From contig DATCDQ010000087.1 of assembly GCA_036510655.1 (NCBI GenBank), positions 1-55,739 of the forward strand: a stretch of DNA of 55,739 nucleotides. Reading direction: 5' to 3'. Shown here one piece after another: positions 33,270 to 41,876 of this stretch (its first letter is position 1; every line of letters begins with the position of its first letter). The notes under the pieces are model-generated. The model was given only the letters and a program-made list of their open reading frames with translations, was not told the origin of the DNA and ran no database searches. The translations under genes and the position numbers were made by a program. This stretch comes from Rathayibacter_A sp036510655. Its GTDB lineage: Bacteria > Actinomycetota > Actinomycetes > Actinomycetales > Microbacteriaceae.

Positions 33270-33541
33270 ACGATTCCCTGAACGAAACCGTTGCGATCGG
33301 GGCACGAAATCGCGTACATGACGCACAGGAGGAGTACGACCCTGCCGCGCATCCTGCCCCAGATCGGACTCGCCGTACGGGTTACTTCTCGTATTTGCGT
33401 TGTTTGCAACACTACCCACCCTGGTCTCGGGCGCCGCGCGTCCCGTGCGGTAACGCAGCAGCGACGCGGCAGACGATAGCCGCCCGAGCTATTTGGCTCC
33501 TCTGAGGTTTGAATGGCACTGTCCTGCAGTCGAAGGCGGAT
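33270..33541. other. Gene-free stretch with possible membrane-segment remnant
   Basis: About 270 bp before the DUF1707 gene. A short frame ending with TAA at 33453 encodes GLLLVFALFATLPTLV-like hydrophobic sequence. An ATG at 33318 lies in a different frame, as if joined by a lost base. No intact gene is supported. Confidence 0.4.
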
Positions 33542-34090
33542 ATGGCACCCACCACCGGGTTGGGCCAGAATGTACGCGTGATCGATTTCTCCGACCCAGC
33601 GACCCATAATCTGCGACTCAGCAATGCCGAGCGTGACGAGGCTGTCGCCGCCCTCGACAAGTTCGCCGCAGAGGGCAGACTGACAGCCACAGAGTCGGCC
33701 GAGCGATCGGCCGCGGTGCGTGCTGCGATCACCCGCGGAGAACTTGCTCCGCTGTTCGACGATCTGCCTGCGTCGACAATCCGCCCGTCGGCTGCACACG
33801 CAGCCGACGCGGGGCCGTCGCCCGCTTACGCAGCGGCTCCTGCTGCATCCGAGGCATTCGCAGGAGCTGTGGAGCGAGAGCACACGACGCAGCACTGGCA
33901 ATACGCAATTGCGGCGATCTCGCCGTTCCTGGCCGTTGCTCTCTTCTTCATCACCGGCACACTCTGGGGTTATGGCGTGGCGTGGCTCTGGTTTCTCTTG
34001 ATACCGGTCGTTGGCATCACCGTCTATGGCGCCGGCGGCTGGGGCGACCACGAGCACGGTCGCGAACGCAACCGCAAGCGCAACCGGTAG
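33542..34090 (+). CDS. DUF1707 domain membrane protein
   Basis: A 182-residue protein. Residues ~24-78 are a DUF1707 domain (LRLSNAERDEAVAALDKFAAEGRL... AAVRAAITRGELAPLFDDLP), a small helical module of actinobacterial membrane proteins often proposed to have an SHOCT-like role. A disordered Ala/Pro linker and two transmembrane helices (about 128-148 and 150-170) follow, and the tail is strongly basic. ATG 33542 has AAGG 8 nt before it. GTG 33578 is an alternative that would still keep the domain. Function unknown. It is convergent with the M56 gene. Confidence 0.78.
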   Translation: MAPTTGLGQNVRVIDFSDPATHNLRLSNAERDEAVAALDKFAAEGRLTATESAERSAAVRAAITRGELAPLFDDLPASTIRPSAAHAADAGPSPAYAAAPAASEAFAGAVEREHTTQHWQYAIAAISPFLAVALFFITGTLWGYGVAWLWFLLIPVVGITVYGAGGWGDHEHGRERNRKRNR

Positions 34091-34103
34091 CCTCCGGCCC
34101 GGC

Positions 34104-35126
34104 TCACGCGAAGGCGGGCGCCAGCAACAAAACGGTGGGTACGGCGATGAGTGCAACGGCGCACGTCGTCGCACTGCCGCGTGCGAATGCGGAAAGCGGC
34201 ACGCGAGCATCGACGATCCGGGAAATCCGTCGTGCTGCGGTGGGACCGTCCGCAGCCAGGGGCCGGTCAAGCGCCGACTGCCGGTCGAACGTCGACACAA
34301 TCGCCTCCCGACTACCCGCCGACGGTACCGGCACGCGCGTTGAGTCCTGCTGGGTCGACGAGCCGACCTGGCCCGATGATTCGCTCGCCACAAGCACGAT
34401 CGAACGCACCAGGGCCGCGTCCGACACGGCACGACGGGCCTGATCATCTGCCATCATCTCAACGAGCATGGCAACGGCTTCGTGTGCGCGTGTCGCGATC
34501 GGGAACCAGGGCAGCGCGCGTCGCCAGGCTCGAAACGCCAGTAGCACGAGGTGGTGCCGCTGCGATGCGTGCGCGGTCTCATGCGCGATCACCGCCCGCA
34601 ACTGCTCCTCATCGAGGAGGGCAATCAACCCTGCCGAGAGCACTGTCACGGAACGGGTTGTGCCGGGTAGGCAGTATGCGACAGGAGCCGCGTGATCGAT
34701 CAGCCGGGTCCCCGGTCTCTCGGGCATGGGGTCGCTCAGCAGCGTGACCAGCTGGCGGTGGCGTCTGCGCGAGCGCTCGGCCTGCACGAACGTCGTGACG
34801 AGGCTCAGCAGCAGATGTACGCTGAGCAGGATCGCACCGCTCAGCGCGAACATCTGGCTGAAATTCGCCCCGACCGGCAATGCGCCCGCTGTCAACTCTC
34901 CCGCGAAGCCGCGCAAGCCGTTCACGAGATCGGCGCCGAACGGCGCGAGCCCATACGTGAGCATTGCACCAATCATCGACAGTCCGCCGGCGAGCGCAAT
35001 CGACTGCCACACGATCAACGCGGTGGCCGGAGCCCGGGACGGCCACTGCGCACGGGCCAAGAGGATCGGCACCGGCCACGCCAGCGCGAGGGCGAGAGCC
35101 GCGAGCGCGAACGACGTGAGAAGCAT
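34104..35126 (-). CDS. M56 family (BlaR1/MecR1-type) membrane metalloprotease
   Basis: A 340-residue polytopic membrane protein with helices at about residues 3-25, 35-60, 90-115, and near the C-terminus. The zinc-protease motif HETAH spans residues 182-186 with the expected downstream acidic region VEMMADDQARR. It is preceded by YCLPGTTRSVTVLSAGLIALL, characteristic of BlaR1-like M56 proteases. The extracellular penicillin-binding sensor of staphylococcal BlaR1 is absent, so its signal is not obviously a beta-lactam. By family analogy it should cleave or trigger inactivation of the BlaI-type repressor encoded 2 bp upstream in the same operon. Confidence 0.9.
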   Translation of the reverse strand: MLLTSFALAALALALAWPVPILLARAQWPSRAPATALIVWQSIALAGGLSMIGAMLTYGLAPFGADLVNGLRGFAGELTAGALPVGANFSQMFALSGAILLSVHLLLSLVTTFVQAERSRRRHRQLVTLLSDPMPERPGTRLIDHAAPVAYCLPGTTRSVTVLSAGLIALLDEEQLRAVIAHETAHASQRHHLVLLAFRAWRRALPWFPIATRAHEAVAMLVEMMADDQARRAVSDAALVRSIVLVASESSGQVGSSTQQDSTRVPVPSAGSREAIVSTFDRQSALDRPLAADGPTAARRISRIVDARVPLSAFARGSATTCAVALIAVPTVLLLAPAFA

Positions 35127-35128
35127 GT

Positions 35129-35533
35129 TCAGCTGCCGTCGAGCATCCGACGCAGGGCCGCTGCCTCGTCGGGGGACACCTGCCCCACGAAGCGAGCGAG
35201 CACGGCTTCGCGGTCACGGGCAGCTCCAAGCACTTCGTGCATGAGTTCGGCCATATGGTCCGCGCGCCCGGTCGTCGCGCTATAGACATGCGGACGCCCG
35301 TCGCGATCGCGGGTAACGAAACCCTTATTTTCGAGCCGGGAGAGCACGGTGAGAATCGTCGTGGTCGCAAGATTTTTGCCACGTACCACACCAGTGGACC
35401 CGGACCCGCCGGCCGCAAAAGGCGCGTTTCGACCGTCACGCAGGCGGTCACGCAATTCGGTGGCGGTGAGCGCCGTCGGCGAGTCCCAGAGCACGTCCAT
35501 CACAGATCGTTCGAGTTCTCCGAGTGTGGCCAT
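35129..35533 (-). CDS. BlaI/MecI/CopY-family transcriptional repressor
   Basis: A 134-residue winged-helix repressor: GELERSVMDVLWDSPTALTATELRDRL (residues 5-31) begins the domain, LATTTILTVLSRLENKGFVTRDRDGRPHVY supplies the recognition helix and wing, and the C-terminal AREAVLARFVGQVSPDEAAALRRML-type segment is the dimerisation arm. It is followed by the M56 protease gene, the classical partner. Three TTCTAC-N5-GTAGAA palindromes upstream, the first overlapping its own -10 box, imply autorepression and control of the divergent cydA. The ATG is 6 nt from TAGAAT, suggesting a leaderless mRNA. Confidence 0.92.
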   Translation of the reverse strand: MATLGELERSVMDVLWDSPTALTATELRDRLRDGRNAPFAAGGSGSTGVVRGKNLATTTILTVLSRLENKGFVTRDRDGRPHVYSATTGRADHMAELMHEVLGAARDREAVLARFVGQVSPDEAAALRRMLDGS

Positions 35534-35539
35534 GCATCA

Positions 35540-35545
35540 ATTCTA
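35540..35545 (-). promoter_or_regulatory. -10 box of the BlaI-type gene
   Basis: On the minus strand TAGAAT sits 6 nt before the ATG at 35533 and overlaps operator 1, so repressor bound there should block RNA polymerase. Confidence 0.5.
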
Positions 35546-35557
35546 CACAAAGTAGAA
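35541..35557. promoter_or_regulatory. BlaI-type operator 1
   Basis: TTCTAC-ACAAA-GTAGAA, a perfect 6-5-6 inverted repeat. It contains the TAC...GTA core seen in BlaI/MecI operators. Confidence 0.75.
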
Positions 35558-35564
35558 ACCATAC

Positions 35565-35581
35565 TTCTACATGTGGTAGAA
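35565..35581. promoter_or_regulatory. BlaI-type operator 2
   Basis: TTCTAC-ATGTG-GTAGAA, with arms identical to operator 1 and centre 24 bp away, so on roughly the same DNA face after two turns. Confidence 0.75.
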
Positions 35582-35590
35582 CAGTTCTTG

Positions 35591-35607
35591 TTCTACATTG
35601 CGTAGAA
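35591..35607. promoter_or_regulatory. BlaI-type operator 3, on the cydA side
   Basis: TTCTAC-ATTGC-GTAGAA, centred 26 bp from operator 2. It includes TACATT (35594-35599), a possible cydA -10 box giving a ~37 nt leader with the AAAGGA ribosome-binding site. Confidence 0.75.
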
Positions 35608-35642
35608 CTCGAGGAGCCCGCCCGAATCGCAAAGGAACCGCC

Positions 35643-37271
35643 GTGCACCCAATGGATCTGGACCCGCTCCTGATCGCGCGCTGGCAATTCGGAATCACCA
35701 CCGTGTATCACTTCTGGATGGTGCCGCTCACGATCGGCCTTGGCCCGATCGTGGCCTTCATGCAGCATCGCTGGCACAAGACCGGCGATGACCGCTACTA
35801 CCGCATGACCAAGTTCTGGGGCAAGCTCTACCTGATCAACTTCATCGTCGGCGTGGCGACAGGCCTGGTGCAGGAGTTCCAGTTCGGCCTAGCGTGGAGC
35901 GAGTACAGCAAATTCGTCGGCGACGTGTTCGGGGCACCACTCGCGATGGAGGCCCTGCTCGCCTTCTTTGTCGAGTCGACGTTTCTCGGCCTGTGGATCT
36001 TCGGCTGGGGCAAGTTGCCGAAGAAGATCCATCTCGCCTGCCTGTGGATCGCCGTTGCCGGCTCGACACTCTCCGCGTACTTCATCATCGTGGCGAACTC
36101 GTGGATGCAGCATCCTGTGGGCGTCGCGTTGAAGGACGGACGTCCGGTGATGACGGATGTCTGGGCCATTCTCGGCAATAACACCGCGGTCGCTGCGTTC
36201 ACCCACACCATCTTCGGCTCCCTGGGCGCGGCTGGAGCGTTCCTGCTCGGGATTGCTTGGTACCAGCTCTGGCAGCGCCGCCGCGACCGCATCGACACGG
36301 TGGATGCGACCGGTCGCGTGGTCGTCGGGGAGGCCGCGGACATTCCGGGACGCGATGCGCGTGATCACCGAGTGTGGCTGACGTCGCTGCGCATCGGTGG
36401 GGTCGTCGCAATCGTCGCGTTCGCCGGGCTCTCCATCACCGGCGACATCCAAGGCAAGCTCATGTTCGTGCAGCAGCCGATGAAAATGGCCGCGGCCGAG
36501 GCCGCCTGCCACACCGGCACAAGTTTCTCGGTGCTGTCGATCGGCGATCCCGGGTCCAAGGACTGCAAGGGCGTCATGGGCGTCATCGAGATTCCAGGAG
36601 TTCTCTCATTTCTTGCCAACGGGAACTTCGACACGCCTGTCAAGGGCGTCAACCAGCTGATACCCGAATACCAGGCGAAGTACGGAACAACGCTGCCCGA
36701 CAACCCGATTTATGGCGCCCGAGCAGGCGAGACCATCAACTACGTGCCCATCATGGAGGTGACGTATTGGGGCTTCCGCATCATGATCGGTTTCGGCGCC
36801 CTCGCAGCCTTTGCCGCGGCAGTAGCCCTCTGGCTGACGCGCAAAGGCACGGTGCCGCGGTTCAAGTCGGTGATGCTGCTCGCGGTCATCGGAATTGCCG
36901 CACCGTTCGCCGCGAATTCCGCCGGCTGGATCTTCACCGAGATGGGCAGACAGCCCTTCGTGGTTGCGCCCAATCCGAGCGGCGTCGACGGAGTGTTCAT
37001 GTTCACTGCGGCCGCGGTCTCGCCCGGGGTGAGTTTCGGCGAGATCCTGTTCTCACTCATCGCCTTCGCCATTGTGTACGGCGTGCTTCTCGTCTTCGAG
37101 CTGCGACTGGTGATCCGATATGTGCGCGGCGGAGTGGCGAGCGCACTGCCCGAGCTCGGTTCTGGGCTGGCGCATGGGCCAGGAAACAGGCCCCGTAGCG
37201 GGCACGACGACGGTGGCCCGGGTGCCGAGGGCGGCGCATCCGATGATGACGTGCTCGCGTTCGCATACTGA
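35643..37271 (+). CDS. cydA: Cytochrome bd quinol oxidase subunit I CydA
   Basis: CydA carries haems b558, b595 and d of the bd terminal oxidase and oxidises quinol at low oxygen. The 542-residue protein has about nine helices. The N-terminal His in WQFGITTVYHFWMVPL, the His in NSWMQHPVG, the Met in PIMEVTYWGF and the signature EMGRQPF (GRQPW in E. coli) are visible. The Q loop is of the short type. The GTG at 35643 is 6 nt after AAAGGA and preferred over ATG 35652. It is the first gene of cydA-cydB-cydDC and reads away from the BlaI-type gene across three operators. Confidence 0.96.
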   Translation: MHPMDLDPLLIARWQFGITTVYHFWMVPLTIGLGPIVAFMQHRWHKTGDDRYYRMTKFWGKLYLINFIVGVATGLVQEFQFGLAWSEYSKFVGDVFGAPLAMEALLAFFVESTFLGLWIFGWGKLPKKIHLACLWIAVAGSTLSAYFIIVANSWMQHPVGVALKDGRPVMTDVWAILGNNTAVAAFTHTIFGSLGAAGAFLLGIAWYQLWQRRRDRIDTVDATGRVVVGEAADIPGRDARDHRVWLTSLRIGGVVAIVAFAGLSITGDIQGKLMFVQQPMKMAAAEAACHTGTSFSVLSIGDPGSKDCKGVMGVIEIPGVLSFLANGNFDTPVKGVNQLIPEYQAKYGTTLPDNPIYGARAGETINYVPIMEVTYWGFRIMIGFGALAAFAAAVALWLTRKGTVPRFKSVMLLAVIGIAAPFAANSAGWIFTEMGRQPFVVAPNPSGVDGVFMFTAAAVSPGVSFGEILFSLIAFAIVYGVLLVFELRLVIRYVRGGVASALPELGSGLAHGPGNRPRSGHDDGGPGAEGGASDDDVLAFAY

Positions 37272-37314
37272 CCTCGCTGGCCTCACGCACTCAGAACTGA
37301 GAAGGAGTCAAAGA

Positions 37315-38343
37315 ATGGATCTTCTGCCCACGCTGTGGTTCGTGGCCATCGCCGTGCTCTGGACCGGCTACCTGTTCCTCGAAGGGTTCGACCTCGGTGT
37401 CGGCATGCACCTGCTCTTCTCTGCGCGAAGCGAGAACCAGAAACGCGTCATGTTGAACGCGATCGGCCCCGTCTGGGATGGCAACGAAGTGTGGCTCATC
37501 ACAGCGGCCGGTGCCACGTTCGCGGCGTTTCCGATGTGGTATGCGTCGCTGTTCTCGAGCCTGTACCTGTCGCTTGTGTTCCTTCTGCTCGGCCTGATCT
37601 TCCGAGCGGTGGCGATCGAGTTCCGCGGCAAGGGTCAATCCGAGCGCTGGATGCGCGGCTGGGATCTCGCACTTGGCGTCGGTTCGCTCGTGTCGGCGTT
37701 CGGCATCGGTGCGATGCTCGCGCTTACGACGACCGGGATCCCGATCGACGCGAACGGCGACCGAGTCGGCGGGGCCTTCGCATGGTTCAGCGGATACGCG
37801 ATAATCGGCGGCCTCGCCGTTGTCGGCTTCAGCCTCGTGCACGCCGCAGCGTTCCTCGCACTCAAGACGGATGGCGAGGTGCGCGTCTTTGGTCGCCGCT
37901 TCTTCCGCGTCGCCGCACCGATCGCCCTGCTGCCGCTCGTCGCCTGGGTGCTCGGCGTGCAGTTTGCACGCGGAACACCGGTCACGTGGGCCGTGGTCGT
38001 GGTTGCAGTGATTGCCGCCGCCTGGGCCTGGCTGGCCAACCGCGCGGGACGCGAGGGCTGGTCGTTTCTGACGCTCGGGATATTCCTCGTCGCAGGCGCT
38101 GCAGCCATTTTCGGCGCCGTCTACCCCGTGGTGCTCCCGTCTACGCTGAACGAAGCGTGGAACCTCACGATCGCGAACGCGTCATCCACGCCCTACACCC
38201 TCGGCGTCATGACGGTGGTGGCGTGCGTCGGGCTCCCACTGGTTCTGGTCTACCAGGGCTGGACGTACTGGGTCTTCCGCAAGCGGGTCGGCGGCGCTCA
38301 CATACCACCGGCGCACCCCGTGACCCCCGCGGTGCGGGCGTGA
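37315..38343 (+). CDS. cydB: Cytochrome bd quinol oxidase subunit II CydB
   Basis: CydB is the second structural subunit of bd oxidase, a 342-residue membrane protein with about nine helices. Family landmarks are WFVAIAVLWTGYLFLEGFDLGVGMHLL at the N-terminus, RVMLNAIGPVWDGNEVWLITAAGATFAAFP and the C-terminal NASSTPYTLGVMTVVACVGLPLVLVYQGWTYWVF. The ATG at 37315 has GAAGGAG 8 nt upstream. The longer open frame upstream overlaps cydA. The stop overlaps the GTG of cydDC (GTGA), so assembly factor and structural subunits are coupled. Confidence 0.96.
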   Translation: MDLLPTLWFVAIAVLWTGYLFLEGFDLGVGMHLLFSARSENQKRVMLNAIGPVWDGNEVWLITAAGATFAAFPMWYASLFSSLYLSLVFLLLGLIFRAVAIEFRGKGQSERWMRGWDLALGVGSLVSAFGIGAMLALTTTGIPIDANGDRVGGAFAWFSGYAIIGGLAVVGFSLVHAAAFLALKTDGEVRVFGRRFFRVAAPIALLPLVAWVLGVQFARGTPVTWAVVVVAVIAAAWAWLANRAGREGWSFLTLGIFLVAGAAAIFGAVYPVVLPSTLNEAWNLTIANASSTPYTLGVMTVVACVGLPLVLVYQGWTYWVFRKRVGGAHIPPAHPVTPAVRA

Positions 38344-41300
38344 TCGTGCGCCTCAACCGCAGCGCGCTCTACCTGCTCGGCCTGCTGAGCGCCCTGCGAG
38401 GACTCAGTCTGGTGATGATCGCGGATGCCGTCGCCGGCGGCATCGTCAGCGTCATCGCAGGCACGTCGAACTGGCATACCGCCGCGGCATGGGGACTCAC
38501 CGGCGCCGTGCTGCGCGCATTGGTCACCTGGTCCCAGCGTGTGGTGGCCGCGCGCGCTCTCCTCGGCACCAAAGAAAAGCTGCGCGCCGAGTTGGCCGAG
38601 AAGCTGGTGGCACAGGGCGGGCCGAACGTCGGCGCGTCGACGACACTCGCCACGCGCGGGCTTGACGAACTCGACAACTACATCACTGTGTTCCTTCCCG
38701 CGCTCGTCGATGCTGCGGTCGTGCCGTTGCTCGTTGGCGTGCGCATCCTGTTCGCGGACTGGTTGAGCGCCGCGATCATCGTCGCAACGGTGCCCCTCAT
38801 CCCGGTGTTCATGACCCTGATCGGCATGCACACGCGCGAGCGCGTGACCGCGGCGACCGATGCGCTGGCTCGGCTCTCAGAGCACCTCGTCGAGCTCGCA
38901 CGCGGCCTTCCTGTTCTCGTCGGCCTTGGCCGCGCCCAGGAACAAACGCTCGCGCTCCGCAACATCTGCGAGCAGTACCGCGTGAAAACGATGCAGACGC
39001 TGCGCACCGCCTTTCTGTCGTCGCTCGCGCTGGAACTCATCGCCACGATCTCGGTGGCACTTGTCGCCGTCACCATCGGCGTACGTCTCGTCGCGGGCGG
39101 CATGCCGCTCGAAATCGGGCTGCTCGCACTGCTGCTCGCGCCGGAGTGCTACACGCCGTTCCGTGAAATCGGCACCGCTTTTCACGCGTCACAGGATGGC
39201 AAGGAGGCGCTCGGCCGAGTGCGTGCAGTGCTTGAGACGCCCGCACCCCAGGCGCTGCTCGAGTCGGGCATGAGTGCCAACTCGGGCGCACCATCGGATG
39301 CCGTGCGCGCTCGATCTCTGCGCGTCACGTACGCGGGCCGTGAGAAGCCCAGCATCGATAATCTGAGCTTCACGGCAGAGGTCGGCGCGATCACGCTTCT
39401 CGACGGCGCGAGCGGTGCGGGCAAGTCGACTGTCTTCGCCGCACTTGCAGGAAGCATTGCCGACAACGCCGACGGGGTGCGCATCGGGGGCACCGTCACA
39501 GGGATCGACCGGTCTCGGCTCGCATGGTTGCCGCAGCATCCGCACGCAACGGCCGCAACAGCGCTCGACGAGTTGATGATCTACGGCGACGGCGTGCCGG
39601 ACGCCGTCAACGCGGCCGAACGCCACCTGATGACGCTCGGCCTCGCACACGTTGCCGACGCCGATCCCGCCCGGCTGAGCCCGGGAGAGCTGCGTCGACT
39701 GGCCTTCGCTCGGGTGCTGTTGCGGGTCGACGCAGGCGCCCGACTCGCGTTGCTGGACGAGCCGACGGCCCACCTCGATGAGGCGAGCGCCGACATCCTG
39801 ATCGCCGGCATTGCGGCACTGCGGGGCAGCGTTACCGTGATCATCGCTTCGCACGATGCCGCCGTGCGTGCACTTGCGGACCGCAAAGTCATCGTCAGTG
39901 CCGACCCGGCCGACGAACCCGGCCATGACGCGATCGACGACGTCCATCCGATTCACGAGGGCCATCCGACTCACGAGGTCCATCCGACTCACGAGATTGA
40001 TTCGATGCGCGGCGGAGTTGCGCGCGACACGGCGCAGCTATCGCGCGCCACCGGTGCCCACGGCGAGGCGCACGGAGGTTCACCGTTCGGAACTGTCCCG
40101 AGCGGGGAGGCTCGGCATCCGTTGCGCGAGTTGGGGGCGTTCCTTCGCCCCGTCGCCGGGCGCGTCGCCGCTGCAGCGGTGCTCGGTACGCTCGCAACAG
40201 TGTTCGCCATCGCCCTCACCGCGCTGTCGGCGTGGCTCATCGTGCGTGCGAGCGAACATCCGCCGATCATGTATCTGCTCGTCGCAATCGTCGGCGTGCG
40301 ATTCTTCGGTATCGGCCGGGCTGTGCTGCGCTACGCGGACCGTCTCGTGAGCCACGACGCGATCTTCGCCGCGCTGACGACACTGCGCATGCGGCTGTGG
40401 ACCGGACTCGCCCGTCACGGTGCGCGCAACCGCGCACTTTTGACCGGAGTGAACGCTCTGGATCGTCTCGTCCGCGACGCCGACCAGGTGCGCGATCTGT
40501 CGATCAGGGTGATCCTGCCTCCCATCGTCGGGTTGCTGACCGTCGCGACATCGGTTGTGGCGCTTGGCGTGATCTACCCGCCGTCCGTGCCGCTGTTCAT
40601 CGCGCTCGGTGTGCTCGGGCTCGTCGTCGCACCCGCGGTGGCGCTGGCGGCCGATCGCGCTGCCGCTCGGGGGCAGCAGATGCTTCGCTCACGAGTCCTG
40701 CGCGGGTTTGCAGCCATGCTCGGCGCCGCGGGCGAACTGCGCGCCAATGCGGTCGACGGTGTCGTGCGACGTGAATTGCGTGAACTTGACGCTCGGGCCA
40801 GCGCATTCGCCCGACGCAGCGCCTGGGCGCTGGGCATGGGGAACGCGACCATCGTTTTCGGATGCTGCGCCACCGCCGTCCTCGTGCTGCCACTCGCCGC
40901 CGCGGCGGTGGCGCGCGGCACCCTCGCGCCGGAATTCGTCGCGGTTCTGGCGCTTACTCCGATCGCACTCATCGACGCGCTGCTCGATGTCGCCGCGGCC
41001 GCGCAGCAGTGGCCCGCGCTTCGCGAGGTGCTTCGCCGCGTTTCGACGATCACGAGCGAGGATTGCGACGATTCCGATGCCGTCGGCGAATCTCGCGCGG
41101 CCGCACCGGATGCGCCGGTGCGAACGCCGAACGTGCGCAGCATCCGTCTCGGCGGTGTTGCCGCACGGTGGCCGGGCACGGCCTGGCCCGTTTTCGAGCG
41201 CGTGAATGCCGTCGTTGCGCGCGGTGAGTGGCTCGTTGTCACGGGACGATCAGGCTCGGGCAAAACGACGCTGCTCACTCTGTTACTGCAGCAGTTGCGC

Positions 41301-41825
41301 CCCGTCACCGGTCGTTACCTGATCAACGGAACGGATGTCTCCACCTTCGATCCGGGCGCCCTGCGTCGTGCGTTCGCGTGGTGCCCTCAGGAAGGGCACC
41401 TGTTCAACTCGACGTTGCGGGCGAATCTGCTGCTCGCGCGCGACCGAAGCGACGCGCCCGCCGACGCCGAACTGCGTGCCGTGCTGCACCGCGTCGGCCT
41501 CGGGCCGCTTCTCGAGCGTCTGGCTCATGGGCTTGACACCCCGATCGGGCCGGCGGGCAGTTACCTTTCAGGCGGGGAGCGGCAACGAGTCGCCGTCGCG
41601 CGCACGCTCTTGACGCGAGCCGACGTCATCCTCATCGACGAGCCGACCGCCCACCTCGACGAGGAGTCCGCGGAGCTTCTCATGGCCGACCTGCGCTTCG
41701 CTTTGCGTGAGAAGATCACGGTGCTCGTCACTCATCAACCGATCGGAGTGCGAGCAGGCGACATCCGAGTGCACCTCGATGCGGACCGGGTTGGCGCGGA
41801 CCGTCTCGAAACGGCGCCGGCCTGA
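38340..41825 (+). CDS. cydDC: Fused CydDC ABC exporter for cytochrome bd assembly
   Basis: A 1,161-residue single-chain version of the heterodimeric CydD/CydC thiol-exporting, haem-responsive ABC transporter needed to assemble bd oxidase. The first half is a six-helix domain (residues ~8-300) and ATPase 1 with Walker A GASGAGKST near residue 356, SPGELRRLAF and LALLDEPTAHLDEAS. The second half has six helices (~605-880) and ATPase 2 with GRSGSGKTT near 968, YLSGGERQRVAVARTLL and ILIDEPTAHLDEES. ATPase 1 has a divergent signature (SPGEL rather than LSGGE). The linker contains a His-rich triple repeat at residues ~535-552. GTG 38340 overlaps the cydB stop. Confidence 0.94.
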   Translation: MIVRLNRSALYLLGLLSALRGLSLVMIADAVAGGIVSVIAGTSNWHTAAAWGLTGAVLRALVTWSQRVVAARALLGTKEKLRAELAEKLVAQGGPNVGASTTLATRGLDELDNYITVFLPALVDAAVVPLLVGVRILFADWLSAAIIVATVPLIPVFMTLIGMHTRERVTAATDALARLSEHLVELARGLPVLVGLGRAQEQTLALRNICEQYRVKTMQTLRTAFLSSLALELIATISVALVAVTIGVRLVAGGMPLEIGLLALLLAPECYTPFREIGTAFHASQDGKEALGRVRAVLETPAPQALLESGMSANSGAPSDAVRARSLRVTYAGREKPSIDNLSFTAEVGAITLLDGASGAGKSTVFAALAGSIADNADGVRIGGTVTGIDRSRLAWLPQHPHATAATALDELMIYGDGVPDAVNAAERHLMTLGLAHVADADPARLSPGELRRLAFARVLLRVDAGARLALLDEPTAHLDEASADILIAGIAALRGSVTVIIASHDAAVRALADRKVIVSADPADEPGHDAIDDVHPIHEGHPTHEVHPTHEIDSMRGGVARDTAQLSRATGAHGEAHGGSPFGTVPSGEARHPLRELGAFLRPVAGRVAAAAVLGTLATVFAIALTALSAWLIVRASEHPPIMYLLVAIVGVRFFGIGRAVLRYADRLVSHDAIFAALTTLRMRLWTGLARHGARNRALLTGVNALDRLVRDADQVRDLSIRVILPPIVGLLTVATSVVALGVIYPPSVPLFIALGVLGLVVAPAVALAADRAAARGQQMLRSRVLRGFAAMLGAAGELRANAVDGVVRRELRELDARASAFARRSAWALGMGNATIVFGCCATAVLVLPLAAAAVARGTLAPEFVAVLALTPIALIDALLDVAAAAQQWPALREVLRRVSTITSEDCDDSDAVGESRAAAPDAPVRTPNVRSIRLGGVAARWPGTAWPVFERVNAVVARGEWLVVTGRSGSGKTTLLTLLLQQLRPVTGRYLINGTDVSTFDPGALRRAFAWCPQEGHLFNSTLRANLLLARDRSDAPADAELRAVLHRVGLGPLLERLAHGLDTPIGPAGSYLSGGERQRVAVARTLLTRADVILIDEPTAHLDEESAELLMADLRFALREKITVLVTHQPIGVRAGDIRVHLDADRVGADRLETAPA
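39942..39995 (+). repeat. Three 18-bp in-frame tandem repeats in cydDC
   Basis: Units at 39942-39959, 39960-39977 and 39978-39995 differ by one or two bases and encode (V/G)HP(I/T)HE three times, giving six histidines and three glutamates in the linker between the two halves of CydDC. Confidence 0.9.
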
Positions 41826-41864
41826 CGTGGAGGCCAGGCCGAGTCCTGTGTCGGTGGCTCTGCC

Positions 41865-41870
41865 TAGACT
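41865..41870 (+). promoter_or_regulatory. -10 box of uvrB
   Basis: TAGACT lies 6 nt before the ATG at 41877, without a ribosome-binding site. I see no LexA-type SOS box (GAAC-N4-GTTC-like) here. Confidence 0.5.
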
Positions 41871-41876
41871 TGAATC

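Noticed and set aside
37335..38339. Upstream 335 codons of the frame that becomes cydDC
   Set aside because: This part overlaps cydB in another frame, is Arg/Pro-rich and without homology. The cydDC start is the GTG at 38340.
39942..39995. The three 18-bp repeats as a CRISPR array
   Set aside because: The units are contiguous with no spacers and lie in frame inside cydDC.
41821..41876. LexA/SOS box upstream of uvrB
   Set aside because: No GAAC...GTTC or CGAAC-type palindrome is present in this gap.
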